DNA from: Burhinus oedicnemus
Lineage: Eukaryota; Chordata; Aves; Charadriiformes; Burhinidae
Length of the DNA: 64,000 nt
NCBI GenBank assembly: GCA_008921705.1
Contig: VFFE01007637.1
Span: 231,671 to 295,670 of the forward strand
Direction of reading: 5' to 3'
The notes under the pieces were generated by a model. It saw only the letters and a list, made by a program, of their open reading frames with translations, had not been told where the DNA came from and did not search any database. A program made the translations under genes and the position numbers. Positions 1-12,400 of this stretch are shown piece after piece; position 1 is the stretch's first letter; the number at the start of each line of letters is the position of its first letter.

Positions 1-60
1 AGGGAAGGGAAGGGAAGGGAAGGGAAGGGAAGGGAAGGGAAGGGAAGGGAAGGGAAGGGA
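1..60. repeat. (AGGGA)12 microsatellite
   Basis: Twelve perfect AGGGA copies fill the first 60 bases and run off the left edge, so the full length is unknown. It is purine-only on this strand. Confidence 0.97.
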
Positions 61-375
61 AAATACAATATATAGAACAGAACAACAGAATAGAAATAGA
101 AAAAGATAAAGAAATAGAGTAGAACAGAATAGAATGAGAATAGAATAGAATATAAATTAGAATAGAATAGAAAGAATAGAATAGAATAGAATAGAATAGA
201 ATAGAATAGAATAGAATAGAATAGAATAGAATAGAATAGAATAGAATAGAATAGAATAGAATAGAATAGAATTAGAATAGACTGGAAATAGAGTAGAGTA
301 GGAGTAGAGTAGAGTAGAGTAGAGTAGAATAGAATAGAATAGAATAGAATAGAATAGAATAGAATAGAATAGAAT
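61..375. repeat. (AGAAT)n / (AGAGT)n degenerate microsatellite
   Basis: About 300 bases of A/G-rich pentamers. AGAAT dominates, with a long perfect stretch from about 165 to 272, an AGAGT variant block near 293-328, then AGAAT again. It directly adjoins the AGGGA array, giving a compound purine-rich tract. Confidence 0.95.
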
Positions 376-455
376 AATATTTTCGCTGGAAGGGACCTAC
401 AACGATCATCTAGTCCAACCTCATTTGCTTTTGAACACCTTGCCAGGGCTTCCAG
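376..455 (-). mobile_element. CR1 fragment, 3' end only
   Basis: The stretch resembling GGAAGGGACCTACAACGATC followed by ATCTAGTCCAACC is the reverse complement of the CR1 3' region. It is a short scrap in minus orientation beside the microsatellite. Whether it lies in an intron cannot be decided. Confidence 0.7.
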
Positions 456-3400
456 GAGAAGACAGGGCTGCTGCGCTCCTCTGCTTGTTGTGCAATTTTA
501 ATTGCGTAGATGAAACGAGGTGTTTGAGTGTTAGTGCATCCAGACAGAGCTGAACAGAGGGAAGTGGCTGGCGGAGCCAGAGGGGCTGAAGGTATTTTGT
601 CAGTGGAAAGCTGGGTGGTGGTGGTGTGATGTGGAAGGAGACATCCCTAAAATGAAAGTGTGGCGGGTACCTGGAGGGGCTGTAGGACAGCTGGGGAAGC
701 AGCCGCCCTGCGTATCTCTGGGCTGCGTGATTTGATCAAATCCAGCCGTTGCTGTGTGTGGAATCCTCGGAAAAAGTCAGGTTTTTAGATTTATCCCAAG
801 CTCAGGCTTGTCTGCAAAACTCAAAGAGCAGCATCTCCCGCAGCGCTAGAGACACATCCCTGAATTTCAGCAGCGCCTGAGCTGGCGGCGTGGTCGCACC
901 TGCCCCAGCACTAAAGCGGTGAAGGTTTTTTTGCCTTTAGTGGTCATAAATGCATTTCTAATAACGAAGCCGCTCAAGTGCTTCTGTTGGCTTTTCTCAT
1001 GCTGCTGGGAGGTTAACACAGGGTGGAAAATCCCACCCCTCTGCCACTGGCTCTGTGGCCGCAGGTAAATCCTTTCCCCTTCGCTCTGACTCCCTCCAAT
1101 GGAAAACTGGAGCCTTCGCCCTTTGCTTTCCTCCAAATGCTGATGTCCTTTGCCAAGGGGCATCGGGAAGCCCAGGGAGCATGTTTGTGTATCCTTGGTT
1201 TTTTGCAGCCTGGAAGGATTTTGCAGCAGAGCAGCCGCTGGAAATGAGTCTGGGAGGACAGGGCAAGGGACAGCCTCGTGTCCCCAGTTCTGCCTTCCCC
1301 TGGCAGCCACCACGAGCCCCTGATGGCATTTTTTTGGGGGGGTGTGGTGTGGCACAACAAGCCACTTGTTTCTCCTAAGGCTGAGCCGTGGCTCTGACAG
1401 CTCTGAGACGGAGCAGAGAGAGCCCGTCCGCTGGCCACCCCTTTTCCTTCAGCATCTCAGGAACAAGAGATAAGCTGGAAGAGCCTGAAGGGAGTGCAGG
1501 ATCTGCTCCTCCGAGCAGGACTTTGAACGATGAGCCAGCACCGCAGCCTCCTGTCTGGATGCACCAACCAAGTGGCATCGCTCCACAGAGCTGGGGCAGG
1601 GTCGATCCTGCCGGAGGTCATCTCGCGGCACGGAGCACTTTGATCATGGCTATAAAAAACGGAGCTGCTTCCATGCCGGCTGCTGGCTCCATCCGCCTTG
1701 CAGCAAGGCAGGGGATGGCTCGAGGGCAGGGGATGGCTCACAGGCCGCTGCCTTTCCTTTTGCCTCTGGCAAGAGAGCTAAATAATCACGGTGACACTCT
1801 GGCAAACTTCAGATACATCGGAAAACACTGTGAGCTTCTCCCTCCCTGGGATAGGGAGCTCCTGGGAGCTCAGCAGCTCCCTGACATTGCTGTTTGTCAC
1901 CACAGCTGCTGGCAATGCCATTAAAGCCATGGCACCGAGGAGATGGACTGGGCTCAGTTGGTGGCTCATGCTGCTGCTGCTTTCTTGGTTCTCTTCCTCT
2001 GCTGAGTAAGCGTCTCCTGTGGGCACAGCACAAACTGTTTCCCACACGCTCCCTCCCGACTCATCTTTCCCGTGCCAAGATTTCCACTGAAATATTAGAG
2101 GGGGGGACAGTGCTGCTGCCTGGAAAGCCTAAGTCTGGTTGTGACCTCCAAGCCGTGTCTGGTTGTGACTTCCTGCAGCTGGTGCCACTGGGAAGAGCTG
2201 GTGACACACAGACATCCCAGGATGCTGCCGGGAAGCTGCTCCATCAATTCCCTGAAGTTTGGCAGCATCCTCGAAAGACTTAACGGTCCAATCTTATCTT
2301 CCCTGCGCTTCAGAAGAGAGAGCGCAGCCTCCTCCCAGCCACTGACGCAAGAGCTTGGCAGCGATAGGAATGGTAATAAAAATACCAAGGCTTGCCCACT
2401 TGCCCAGGGTGGCTGGGAGAGGCAGGGACAAGGAGCGGGGCTGGCACAGCCACAGCTTGATGTGGAAAGGCAGGACAGGCTGTGTGAGCATGGTGGCACC
2501 CACACCATCCCGGCAAAGGGTGAGGGTCCCAGGATGCTTTGAAGCAAGGGCGGTGGACCTCTGTAAGGTCTTGGCTGGGCAGGTAGGCAGGAGCCAGGCG
2601 CTGGAGTGGGTTTGACCGCTGCGGTTAAGAGTAACCAGATAAAAACATGTTTGCAAAACCAGTCTGTAAGGAGCATCGTCTCCTTCTCCGGGCAGCCGGG
2701 TACCTGACCTGAGGCCAAGGATGGCATTTCCACGTGGGGAAGACCTCAGCCTCCAACATTGCTTTTTTGCTATTGATTTTTGGGCAGGAGAGCGTGGCCA
2801 CACTGTTTTTCCAAGCACAAGGCTGCATTCAGCTGCAGCTGCAGGGCTGCAGACCCCTGGCACGGTCTGCTCCATCCCACTTCTGTGCTCCAAAGTATCT
2901 CAGCCAGTCTCAAAAACGCCCCTTAGGGTCTCCAGCTCCTTAAGTGCTTTTGAAAGTTGGTGCTTCAGGCACTTTTGAAGGCATCTCTGCTCAGCACCTT
3001 TGTGCTTCCAGCATGGGAATTTCCAGGGAGGCAAACTCTCAGTCCTCCTGTTTGGAAATCTTGTCCCCCAGAGTATTCATTCTTGGCCTTGACTTTCCAA
3101 AGTTCGTGTTTTTGGCCAGCGATGAATCCCAGACTGCAGAATCCAGTGTCGCCCTGGGCTGCAGCGTAGACCGGGGCTTGCAGCGTGGTGACCTGGAGGG
3201 GAGACCCATCTGGCATTTATTCCTCCTCATGTGAAACTGCGCAATAAGAGGAAAATGCTTTAATGGAGAGATAAGCCAGCAGCTGCAGCTGAACGTGGGG
3301 GAAGGAACGGACTGTTGATCTAGAGATGAAATGTTAAGCCTGAAGATGGATGTTGTTCTGCAGTCCCTATCATATAAAACCACAATCTGAAGGCTTTTGT

Positions 3401-6400
3401 GAAACTCTCCTCTTCCCCTTTTGCCTGGGGCCCAGCCAGCTCTCCTGCGCTTTGCTCAGGCACCTGCCCTGTAAATCCAGCTCCGGGCAGCTCGTGTAAA
3501 TGCAATGGCTCAGGAGAAGGGCGGGAGGAGGAAGGAAAAATACCCCTGAACGATGATAGAGTGGCTGCAACGGCCGGGTCCTGGGCGCCTTGTTTACTTT
3601 GAAGTTTGTTTTGTGGAATGACAGGCAATGTGGGGGCTGCCGGGGAGCTGTCAAGAGGGATCTGAACCGCAGCCTTGCGCTGGCAGCCTTCCCCCTCTCC
3701 TCCACACTCTCCTTTTGCCCATGTGGAGATGATTTGCTCGTCCTCTGTAGAGATACGGGGTGAACTCGGCTCGAACCTGACTTGCAGTTTCTCCATCGCC
3801 GAGCGGCTGCCGGCACGTGACCGGCACAGCTGAGCACAGACCGAGTCCTCCGAATGCCCTCCTGGTCCTTGGTCTTTGCCTGAATCACCGTGGTTTCTCC
3901 ATCTGGTTGTAAAGGCGAGAGGGTTGAGGAAGGGTCGACCAGCACATCCCAGCTGTCGGCTCTGCCTGCATCCCTTTTGGGGTCCTCTCTGAGCTATTCT
4001 CACCCTTGCCAGGTGAGATGTGCAGAACCTAGTGCTGCACTTGAACTCAAGATAATATTCCTAGCCAAGAGGCTTTGGAAAGCCCACGAAAGGGTGGCCA
4101 AGGATTGGGGAGATCCTTCTCAACTGAGAGCAGCTCATTTGCCCTTTGAAACCCACCACAGATAACCTCAGCTACCCCTGCGTGTCGAGCAGGGATGTTC
4201 GGAGAAGCAGAGGTGGGAAACTTGAGTTGGGAGAGCAGAGATGGGAAACTCGGGCTCCGAGACCAGAGTGTTTGGTGCACGGCTGCCAAATTGGTACTTT
4301 GGTACCCTGGAGCAACATCCAGCATCGTATTTTGGGGACCTTTAACCACTTTGGCCAATTTTCTGAGCTGTGCAGATAAGGAAAAGCCCAGCAGAGAGGC
4401 GAGCGCTGTGATACAAATGGAGTTGCCTGAGAAACAGGACATAGGAGCTGACTTTTTTTCATCGGGTGGAGTAAGCAGGTTAAAGAGACGGGCTCCAGCC
4501 GTGGTTTGGGATGTGGAGGGAGGGCAGAGGGCACCGAAAGTCTCTTGTGCAGCCAAGGAGTAGCCAGCAGCCCTGCTCCTCCTTGCCAAAGAGGCCGGGA
4601 GCGAGGCAGTGACCCAACTCCCCGAATATCAGGGACTGACCCAGACAGAGCACCTTGGCAACTCTTCTGAGCAAGCTGGTTAATGTTTAAAACCATGTGG
4701 GAGGGCTCCCCTCCGAGCAAAGATCTCCTGGGTAGGAGATGCCGGGACAGGGGTTGGACAAGAGTGAGCCCGGGCACTGTCTACAAACCCCATAGCATTC
4801 CAGGAGCAGGAGTCAGGCCCTAAAAATGATGAAATTGGTGTCAAAATCAGAAGGATTAGGGATTTTTTTTTTTCTTGTGGTGGGATTATTTTGGCTTTTA
4901 ACTATAAAAGCTTCTCCTTCCCCTTTGCTATGTTTGGGACGTTTGGTTATAGTCAGCTCAGAAATTACTAGAGTGCTTCCTAGGCATGAGAACGTTAAAA
5001 AATGGTGCTTGAGATGTATTTATAACCCAAAAACCAGGGACCCGAGGACAAAACAGTCCCAAAACGTGGCGGATTGCAAGAGCTGATGATAGCTACTACT
5101 CTTAAAAAGGAGTTTCTGGTTACCCGTCCCTCCTTGCTTTACCAAGCGCCGCTGTTCCTGACCATGCTGGGCATCCCAATCCCATTGCTCTGATCCGTCC
5201 CTCCTGCCCCGCTCGGCCACGGGCAGCTTCTCTGTCTGCTGAGCAACAGGGTCGCTCCCCCCAAGTCATGTCTTCTCCTGGCCCTCCCTCTCTGTTGGGC
5301 TGGAGGGAGGTAATGAAAAGTGACAGTGCTCTGAAAAGTGAGCAAATAAATGAGATAATGAGCACCCTTGACAAGGCAGTGATGAATGGAGCCCGCGTGC
5401 CCTGCAAACAGACCCTGCGGGTGCCTCCACCAGTAGCAGAAGGGGAGACGAGGCAATGAGGAGGTGGGAAGGAGATAGCCTGCAACTCCTTCCAGCTCCT
5501 CTGGGCTGGGTGATGGGACCGAGTCCGGACGCCCTTTGATAGCACCCATAAGCAGGGCGAGCTGTGCTCATTACCGGTCCTCGAAGGAGCATCCACAGCT
5601 GTTATCTTGAGATACTCTGCTCCTCCAAACCAGGGAGGTCACTGCAGCCATCCCTGCTCCACTGGTGAGGACCAGCAGGACCTCAATGGTGCAGAAATTG
5701 GGCAGCTTGAAGCTGGGAAGGAGCCTGGAGTCCCGTTTCTTTTTTAGGACAGCCCCAGTGGGTTTGCAGCTTTACGTCTGTCTTGGACACGGCGGGACCG
5801 CTGCCACGGAGCAGGACCGGTTCCCCAAAGCTCCAGTGAATAACCCAATCACTCGTGCCTTTTCCCCAGCCCAAACGTTTCCCCCTTCCTCGTCAGGGGG
5901 GTGGCTGAGCCCCGTCTCCCACCGAGAGTGAAGCCCGTCTGATGATTAATGATGTTAATTACACAAAGCTATTCCTACCCCAGTTCGCACTGTTCCCTTG
6001 CATTGGTTTATTCACGGGGCCCAGGAAATTAAACACTAACTCTATAATCACTGCAAAATGAAAGAAATATGCAGATGCGCCTTGAGCGTGATTAAGAAAC
6101 CAGCCACCACGTGCTGTCTGTTCCCCATCGCTGTTGGATTGTTTTTCTAACGGGGGGAATACGTGGGGGAGGAAGAACTTTTTTTCATGTGCGGCACATT
6201 ATTTTTCTAGTTTAATTAAATGTAATTTACTTTGATAGATACTCTTTCTCTTTAGGGCTGGTTTTTTTCCCTTCCGTGTTTTGTGTCCCATGGCTTTGAG
6301 TCTCTCCTGGACCCCACGTCACCAACTTTCATACTGGGCAGAGTTTTCTTAACCACTCAGCTCTTGGAGCCCTGCGACCATAGTCTAACATGAGCTATAC

Positions 6401-9400
6401 CTGCCTGTAAAAATAATTTGATGAGGAAAAGGAAAATATGAACCCAAAAAGGCTTAGATATCAAAGTAAACAACCATAATTCAAGGTATCGGCTCCCCCC
6501 AACCAGAGGACACAGATGTACCTTAACAATCGAGTGGTTGTAATGGGTTTGGATCCTCGGCACTTCCAGTGAAAGACGTTCCTTATCCCTTTTGGGCTGC
6601 AGGTGACTTTTTGGGCACAAAGCAGGTATCGAGGATGCTACCACCTGGCACCTGGGTTTGGGGAGGTGGACATGGTCCAGCAGGCAAGCAGTCTCTGAGC
6701 CGCCCAGGGTTCGACAGCCTGCTCTTCCGGGCTGAGCTTATTACCGTGGCGCTGACAGATGTGCTACGGCTCTACCTTCCTGTGCTCGCAGCCTTGCAGT
6801 CTCGCTTGCAGAGCTCCCTGAGATAGCTCCAGGCTTGGCCACGGCTCGCCGGGCTGGGGAAGGAGGAGGGAAGTTTTGCTTAGGTCAGCGGTGGCTGTAA
6901 GGGTGAGGGTTTGCAGTGGAGACGGTACCTGGCTGTGGTCTGACAGCGTGCCTGGTGGTATTTCCCCAAGATTAATTCAGTTTAGACCCAGCACAACTCA
7001 GGTGGGTTCCTACCCTGAGAGAAGTGGTGTCTGGGCGAGGAGGGGTGTGATTGCTGCAAGCCCGGGCTGGCAGGCAAGGAGCAGGGTTAGAGACCTGCGT
7101 GCGGATGCTGTTCTCATCCCGGCACCTCCGTTTCCCTCTCCATGCCTGGAGCACCGCTCATCATCCCTTGCAGCAAGTACGAGTAGTGCAGCGGGAGCTG
7201 GATGTTACGTGCACGCACTGAGCACTGCAGCTCGTTTGCAGGAAAGCCGCCACGCTGCTCCGTTGATTTTCCCAGTGTCAGCTCCTAAAGCAGCACACCA
7301 GGAAGGGCTCTGGGACACAGACTTATGTTTTTAAAGATGCTGAAGGGTTGGAGGCTGTACTATTCTCCTGCTTCTGGGCGCAGCATGTCTCTCAGTCCGG
7401 AACCTGGGACCACCAGAGGGCAGCCGCGAAGGCAAAGGTGCCAGAAATAAACTCCTGAGAGCCAGCTTCCAGCAGTGCCAGGGGCTGCAGCGCTGGAAAC
7501 AGCAGGCAGGCAGGAGCTGTTCCCATGCAGCACAAGCATCCTGATGGCCAAAGGGGAGCCCTGAACTGTTAGCGCTTGAAGAAACCACTTTTCTCCCTGA
7601 CTAGGGGATCCCTGGAGCACGGCAAGGGGAGCCCAGCCCCTGTTCTTCTCTCTTACAATCAGCAGTGGTTTAGAGAGGATGCACTCAAAGGTATTTACAG
7701 GCACTTGGTCTCAGCAAAGAGTTTGCACTAATGTGGAGAGCCCACGGCTGGTGTGACTGATTGCAAGGATTGAAGGGAAAGTGATTTATGAAACACAGAT
7801 GTGCTACCGTTCCTGTATTATCACAGTCCTTTTATAACTAAACTTGTCCAATGCTGCAAGTGTAGCACTTGCGATCTATCATCCAGTTTCTTCATCCTCT
7901 CTTTCCTTCTTTGAGAAGCCTGTGTGAAACCAGGCGCTAAAGAAATGAGGGTGACAGCTGGCAATGTTGAACGAGTGTTGTCGGTGTCACACAGTGCCCT
8001 GAAAACGAGATCCTCCGACCTGTCCCGCCAGTCCTCTGGGAGGAGTTAAGTTGCTCTTTCTCCCTGGTTTCTCCCAAGGTATTTTCCTACCTTCTGCTTC
8101 CCAATCCACCCTCTCTTTCCCTCTGCTGTTTCTGCTCACCGATCGTCTCTAGAGTCCTAGTAGCTCCACGCCTCCCGCGTTGCTAACACATTGCTGGAGA
8201 ATGTGGCCCCTTCTTTCTTAGCTGTTGCACAAATTGAATTATAAGGCAGATCCATAATCTGCTTCCAGCTTTCAGCTCCCCCTTTGCCTTAATGCAATTA
8301 AGCTTAAATGTGGTTAATTACAGTTTATCCTAACTATCTTGGTGGCAGCTTCACACATCCTTGACTGCTCACACAGGTTTTTTTCCATTATTGGGGTCTT
8401 GCCGATACAGCCGCGGTAATATCAGAGCCGGTCAGCCTTGCACAGAGAAGCAGTATCCCAAATCCCTTTCCTGATTCCTGGATGTGGTTTTACTGGTGGC
8501 AGGAGAAAGGCAAAGCTAGAAAGAAGCTTGGCCTGTAAGAAAAAAAAAAGATGCAAAAGTTTAATTACCAATATGCTTTTAAACTGGTTACATTAATCCC
8601 AAAAAGCAGTGTAATTCACTTGCAGTGCTGCAGTAAATTTAGGGCCACAGGTTAAGCAGAGAAATGAGCAGCCCGCCAGCGCTGCATCCATTTAATGAGC
8701 TTGTGTGCGACCATGCAGCCTTGGATAGGTTATGGCCAACACGGAACCTGCCTCGTTAATCCAGACTTGGGCTCAAACCAATAATCCCAGTTAATCTTGG
8801 AAGTGCAGTAAAGCTACCACGCTACTTTCGGATCACAGTCCACTTGCGCACCACTTGCTAGTGGCTTTGCAGACTATGAGAGTCTACGCTGCAGTTTGTG
8901 ACCTGGTCCCTGAGGCTTTGGCTGGCTTTATTTTCCACAACTTTTAACTTCCCTTCTCTTTATTCCTAACCCCTCCGTCACAAGTCGGGCCAGTCTGTAC
9001 GTGGAGATCTCCCTCACTGTTAAGTCAGCCAGTTTCTCGAGTTAAACAGGTGTGTTGCTATTATGTGACAGCTCAACAGCTTTCACCGTTTAAAAAATCC
9101 CTTTCTATTTTTTAAATCTGGATTATGTTTAACTGGTATCTGCCTTAAGAGCATCCGCACAGCGGGATTCAGAAGCTGACTGCGTTAGCTTGGTGTATAT
9201 ATCGCTCATCAAGGCAACTTTACATTCTGGTTTTTTTCCTAAGGTCGCTCTTAGCAGAAGTGTGCCTTTTCTCTTCTCAATCCTTAACGCAGACTTAGTT
9301 TTTGGCTGAAATACTGTCCTGGCCACCTCTTGGGCCACGGCTGTTTTGTATGAGCCTTTTAATTCTTTCTAAAATAAGTCTTGCTTTAAAGGAGGACTTA

Positions 9401-12400
9401 TTCTCAGCCCTTGCAGTGGGGATGCTCTGTTATTCCTAAGGTGCAAAGGGAACCACGGCACAGAGAGGAGCTACACAAAAAGCCTAGCAGTGCACAAACA
9501 GGGACGACAGTTTCTAATTGCCAGTCTCCAGCTTGTCACCCAGCGATGCCCAACCCAGCCCCAGGGTGCAGAGCCCTGAAACCCTTTGGAGGCACCGGAG
9601 GCATTTTGCCAGGACAGTTGGCTCCGGTCACCACGTTAGGGTGGGATGGAGCTCAATGTCATTCCTGGTGGCAGGCAGCAGCCCTGCCCGGCCACGCTGC
9701 CCCGTTACTGCTGCATGCTACTGAATCGTCCCCGGCGCCACCGCATGCCCCCTTCCTCGTTTAAAACAGAGAGAAGAGGGAGAGAGCGCAGAGTTTAATT
9801 TAAATCACATCTCCCAAGCTTGTTCTTTTCTCAATCAATATTGCTTTTTACATCATATCTAATCTCTTTTTCCCCCCCCCAAAGTAAAATTTAATTAAAT
9901 AATTCTAATGAATGTTTAATGATGTTCTTTTGTCATTATTAAATCTGTAATAAAAGTGTCTGCAGCCCTTCTGCCTCCCTCCCCCTCACTTCCCCCATTA
10001 ATACCCCCACCGCCAGCCCTCCCTCTCCCATGCACACACTGTCCTGCTGTCTCCCTTTTTCCCTGCCTTCCCCCCTCTCGCTGTGACAACGCCAGCATTC
10101 AGACCTGCAAACAGGAAATGAGAAAAGGAGAAACAGGATATTGAGTTTGGATACTATCTGGATCGGTAATATCACCCCTAGCTACTAAGCGAAGGAACCC
10201 TTCTCCTGCCAGGCATACTAATGGAGATGCGGAGGCTTCCCGGAGCCATGCAATAAGGCAGGACAAAATCAATATGAATTGATAACTCCTAACTTTAAAC
10301 CCATGGAGCTGGAGCGAGCTTTTGCATTGTGCCTTCTTGAGTGGAGAAGGGGAAAACAAGAGGAGAGAGAAAGGAGCTGATGGTTCCCTTCTCAGGAGAC
10401 AGCAGAAAGGTGCCGTCTCGGTGATACAGGACCAGAAACTTAATCTCTCAAAGAGGGAGAATCCCCATAAATAAGAGATGCGGTTCCCATTTTTTTGAAC
10501 CAGGGATTGGCGCTTCCCAACAGCTCGGTGTGGAGCAAGAGCCAGCTTGAGTCCGAAAGTGGGGCAGCTTGCCAAGGCGCCACGCCAGCTCTCTGCGCTT
10601 GGAAGAGAAAATAATTAGAAAAAGAAGAGGGCAGTGCTGTGCTCAGGGCAGGCAGGCAGAGGTGGCTGGTTTGGGACAGGACAGGCTTTACTCTGTTCTT
10701 CCGGACAGCTCGCAGAATATCCTTTTAAAAGCACCAAGTGCAGGACCCCACAAGAGCTTCTGAATTACAGAGGGAACTTTGCATGGGCTACAGAGAAATA
10801 AATGCTGCACCTGCTCGCTGCAGCTCTGCACATCCCGCAGTCTGCTGTGCCCGTTCCTGCTCAGCTCAGGGTAGGAATCCCACGGTCTCCCGGTGGAAAT
10901 ATGAAAAAAAAAAAAAAGCCTTTAGAGCATAATCTAAAGAGCATAAACCCAAAGCTGCAGCCTAGTTCCAGCCCAACGCAGGTCTGTAGAGATCCAACAG
11001 CTGAACCCCACCTTCCTGCGGCTCAGAGACAGCCTAATGTGGGATTAAAGCAGAGCAGGGACATTTCTGCCCCTGCTTCGCAGAGGTGAGGGTGACTGCA
11101 GAAGCTGGATTCCCTCCATCGGGCTGCCCAAGTGACAGAGAGTATTTCCAGCTCGGGAGAGCTCTTGGGGGGCTGCGAGGGGAAGGCAGCTTGGATGTTA
11201 AATGGGGTGTCAGCAGCTCAAAGTGAAGGGCAGGAGGGAACAGCTCAAGGTACATGTACTGCTGTCATCCCTCTGTTCTGGATGTGTTTGGAAGGAGTCT
11301 GCTCATTTTCCTCCTTGGAAGCAGCGGTTCATGCTGGCTCCTGTCAAGAGCCAGCAAATGGTCCTGCCATGCGCTTTCCATCACTGCAGAAGCCCCCGGC
11401 CCAGGGGACAGCGGGATTTGGGAAGGGCTGCCCGCTGCCAGCTGCCCCTCCAGCGAAGAAAACACCTGTGGGTACAGAGGCAGCTAAAACTCCTTTTTGG
11501 GACCCCATTTTTCTGAGCTCTGTCTGCAGGGAACGGCTGCGGGGTGTGGAGGGGGACGGTTTGGAGGGGTGGGGGTGGCCCGTGCTTGCAAAAGCATGCA
11601 GACCCCTTTTCCCACTGTACTCTACCCAGCAGCACCGTCCCTCCCACCTCTGCTTCACCCGATAGAGACACTCGCCCCAGCACAACCCCTCCATGGCAGC
11701 ACCCTGGGAAAAGGGGGGGGGGAGGAACCAACCCCCAACAAAAAACCAACCAACCCACATTTTTTGTTAGCATTCAGCAGCGATATGACAGGCGCCCTAT
11801 GAATTCTGGGAGATTTTAATAAAGAAGACAGGCCTGTGAAATTTAATAAAAGAGTTCATCAGATTATATGGTGATGGCTCAGTGCCACCGTGCTGGCAGT
11901 AATATCCTCGCAGTGGGGGGTTTAACCCCTTGAGGGACAGAGCAGCAGCACAGTATTAAATCTTTCAGTAGCATTTCACTCGTGTCACTTTAATATTTAT
12001 GAATCTCTCTGGCTTTGGGAACCCTCTTTGGTGTTGTTTTGCTTTTCTGTTTTGCTTGTGGTTTAGGTTTTCGGCAGCGGCAGTGGTTGGGTTTTTTTGT
12101 TTCAGCATCAGTTTTCGTGGCTGTCAGGAACAGAATCAAGGCCAGGGAGCGGAGCTTGTAACACCTCTTACCTTCTGGGTGGATGCCAAGGGCATTTACA
12201 GGGTCCACTCAAGCAGGACCACACTTAGGAGATGCAGTTTTTTGGGTTACTTTTTAGAACCAAGTGCAATTACATTAAATGCTGCTTGCGGTGCTAGACG
12301 CAAAGCGCCGGGGAGATCTCTTTGCTGCATGCTCCGTCCCAAAATCCTTCTGTTCTACACCACCGTGGTGCTGCCCCCATCCTTATATTTCCAGCGATGG

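Noticed and set aside
1..375. Possible telomeric or centromeric satellite
   Set aside because: The units are AGGGA and AGAAT, not TTAGGG, and the array is only a few hundred bases beside unique sequence. An ordinary microsatellite.
2095..2893. Two overlapping minus-strand frames of about 200 codons
   Set aside because: Low-complexity Pro/Ser/Leu content, both frames open at once in GC-rich DNA, no splice context and no recognised domain.
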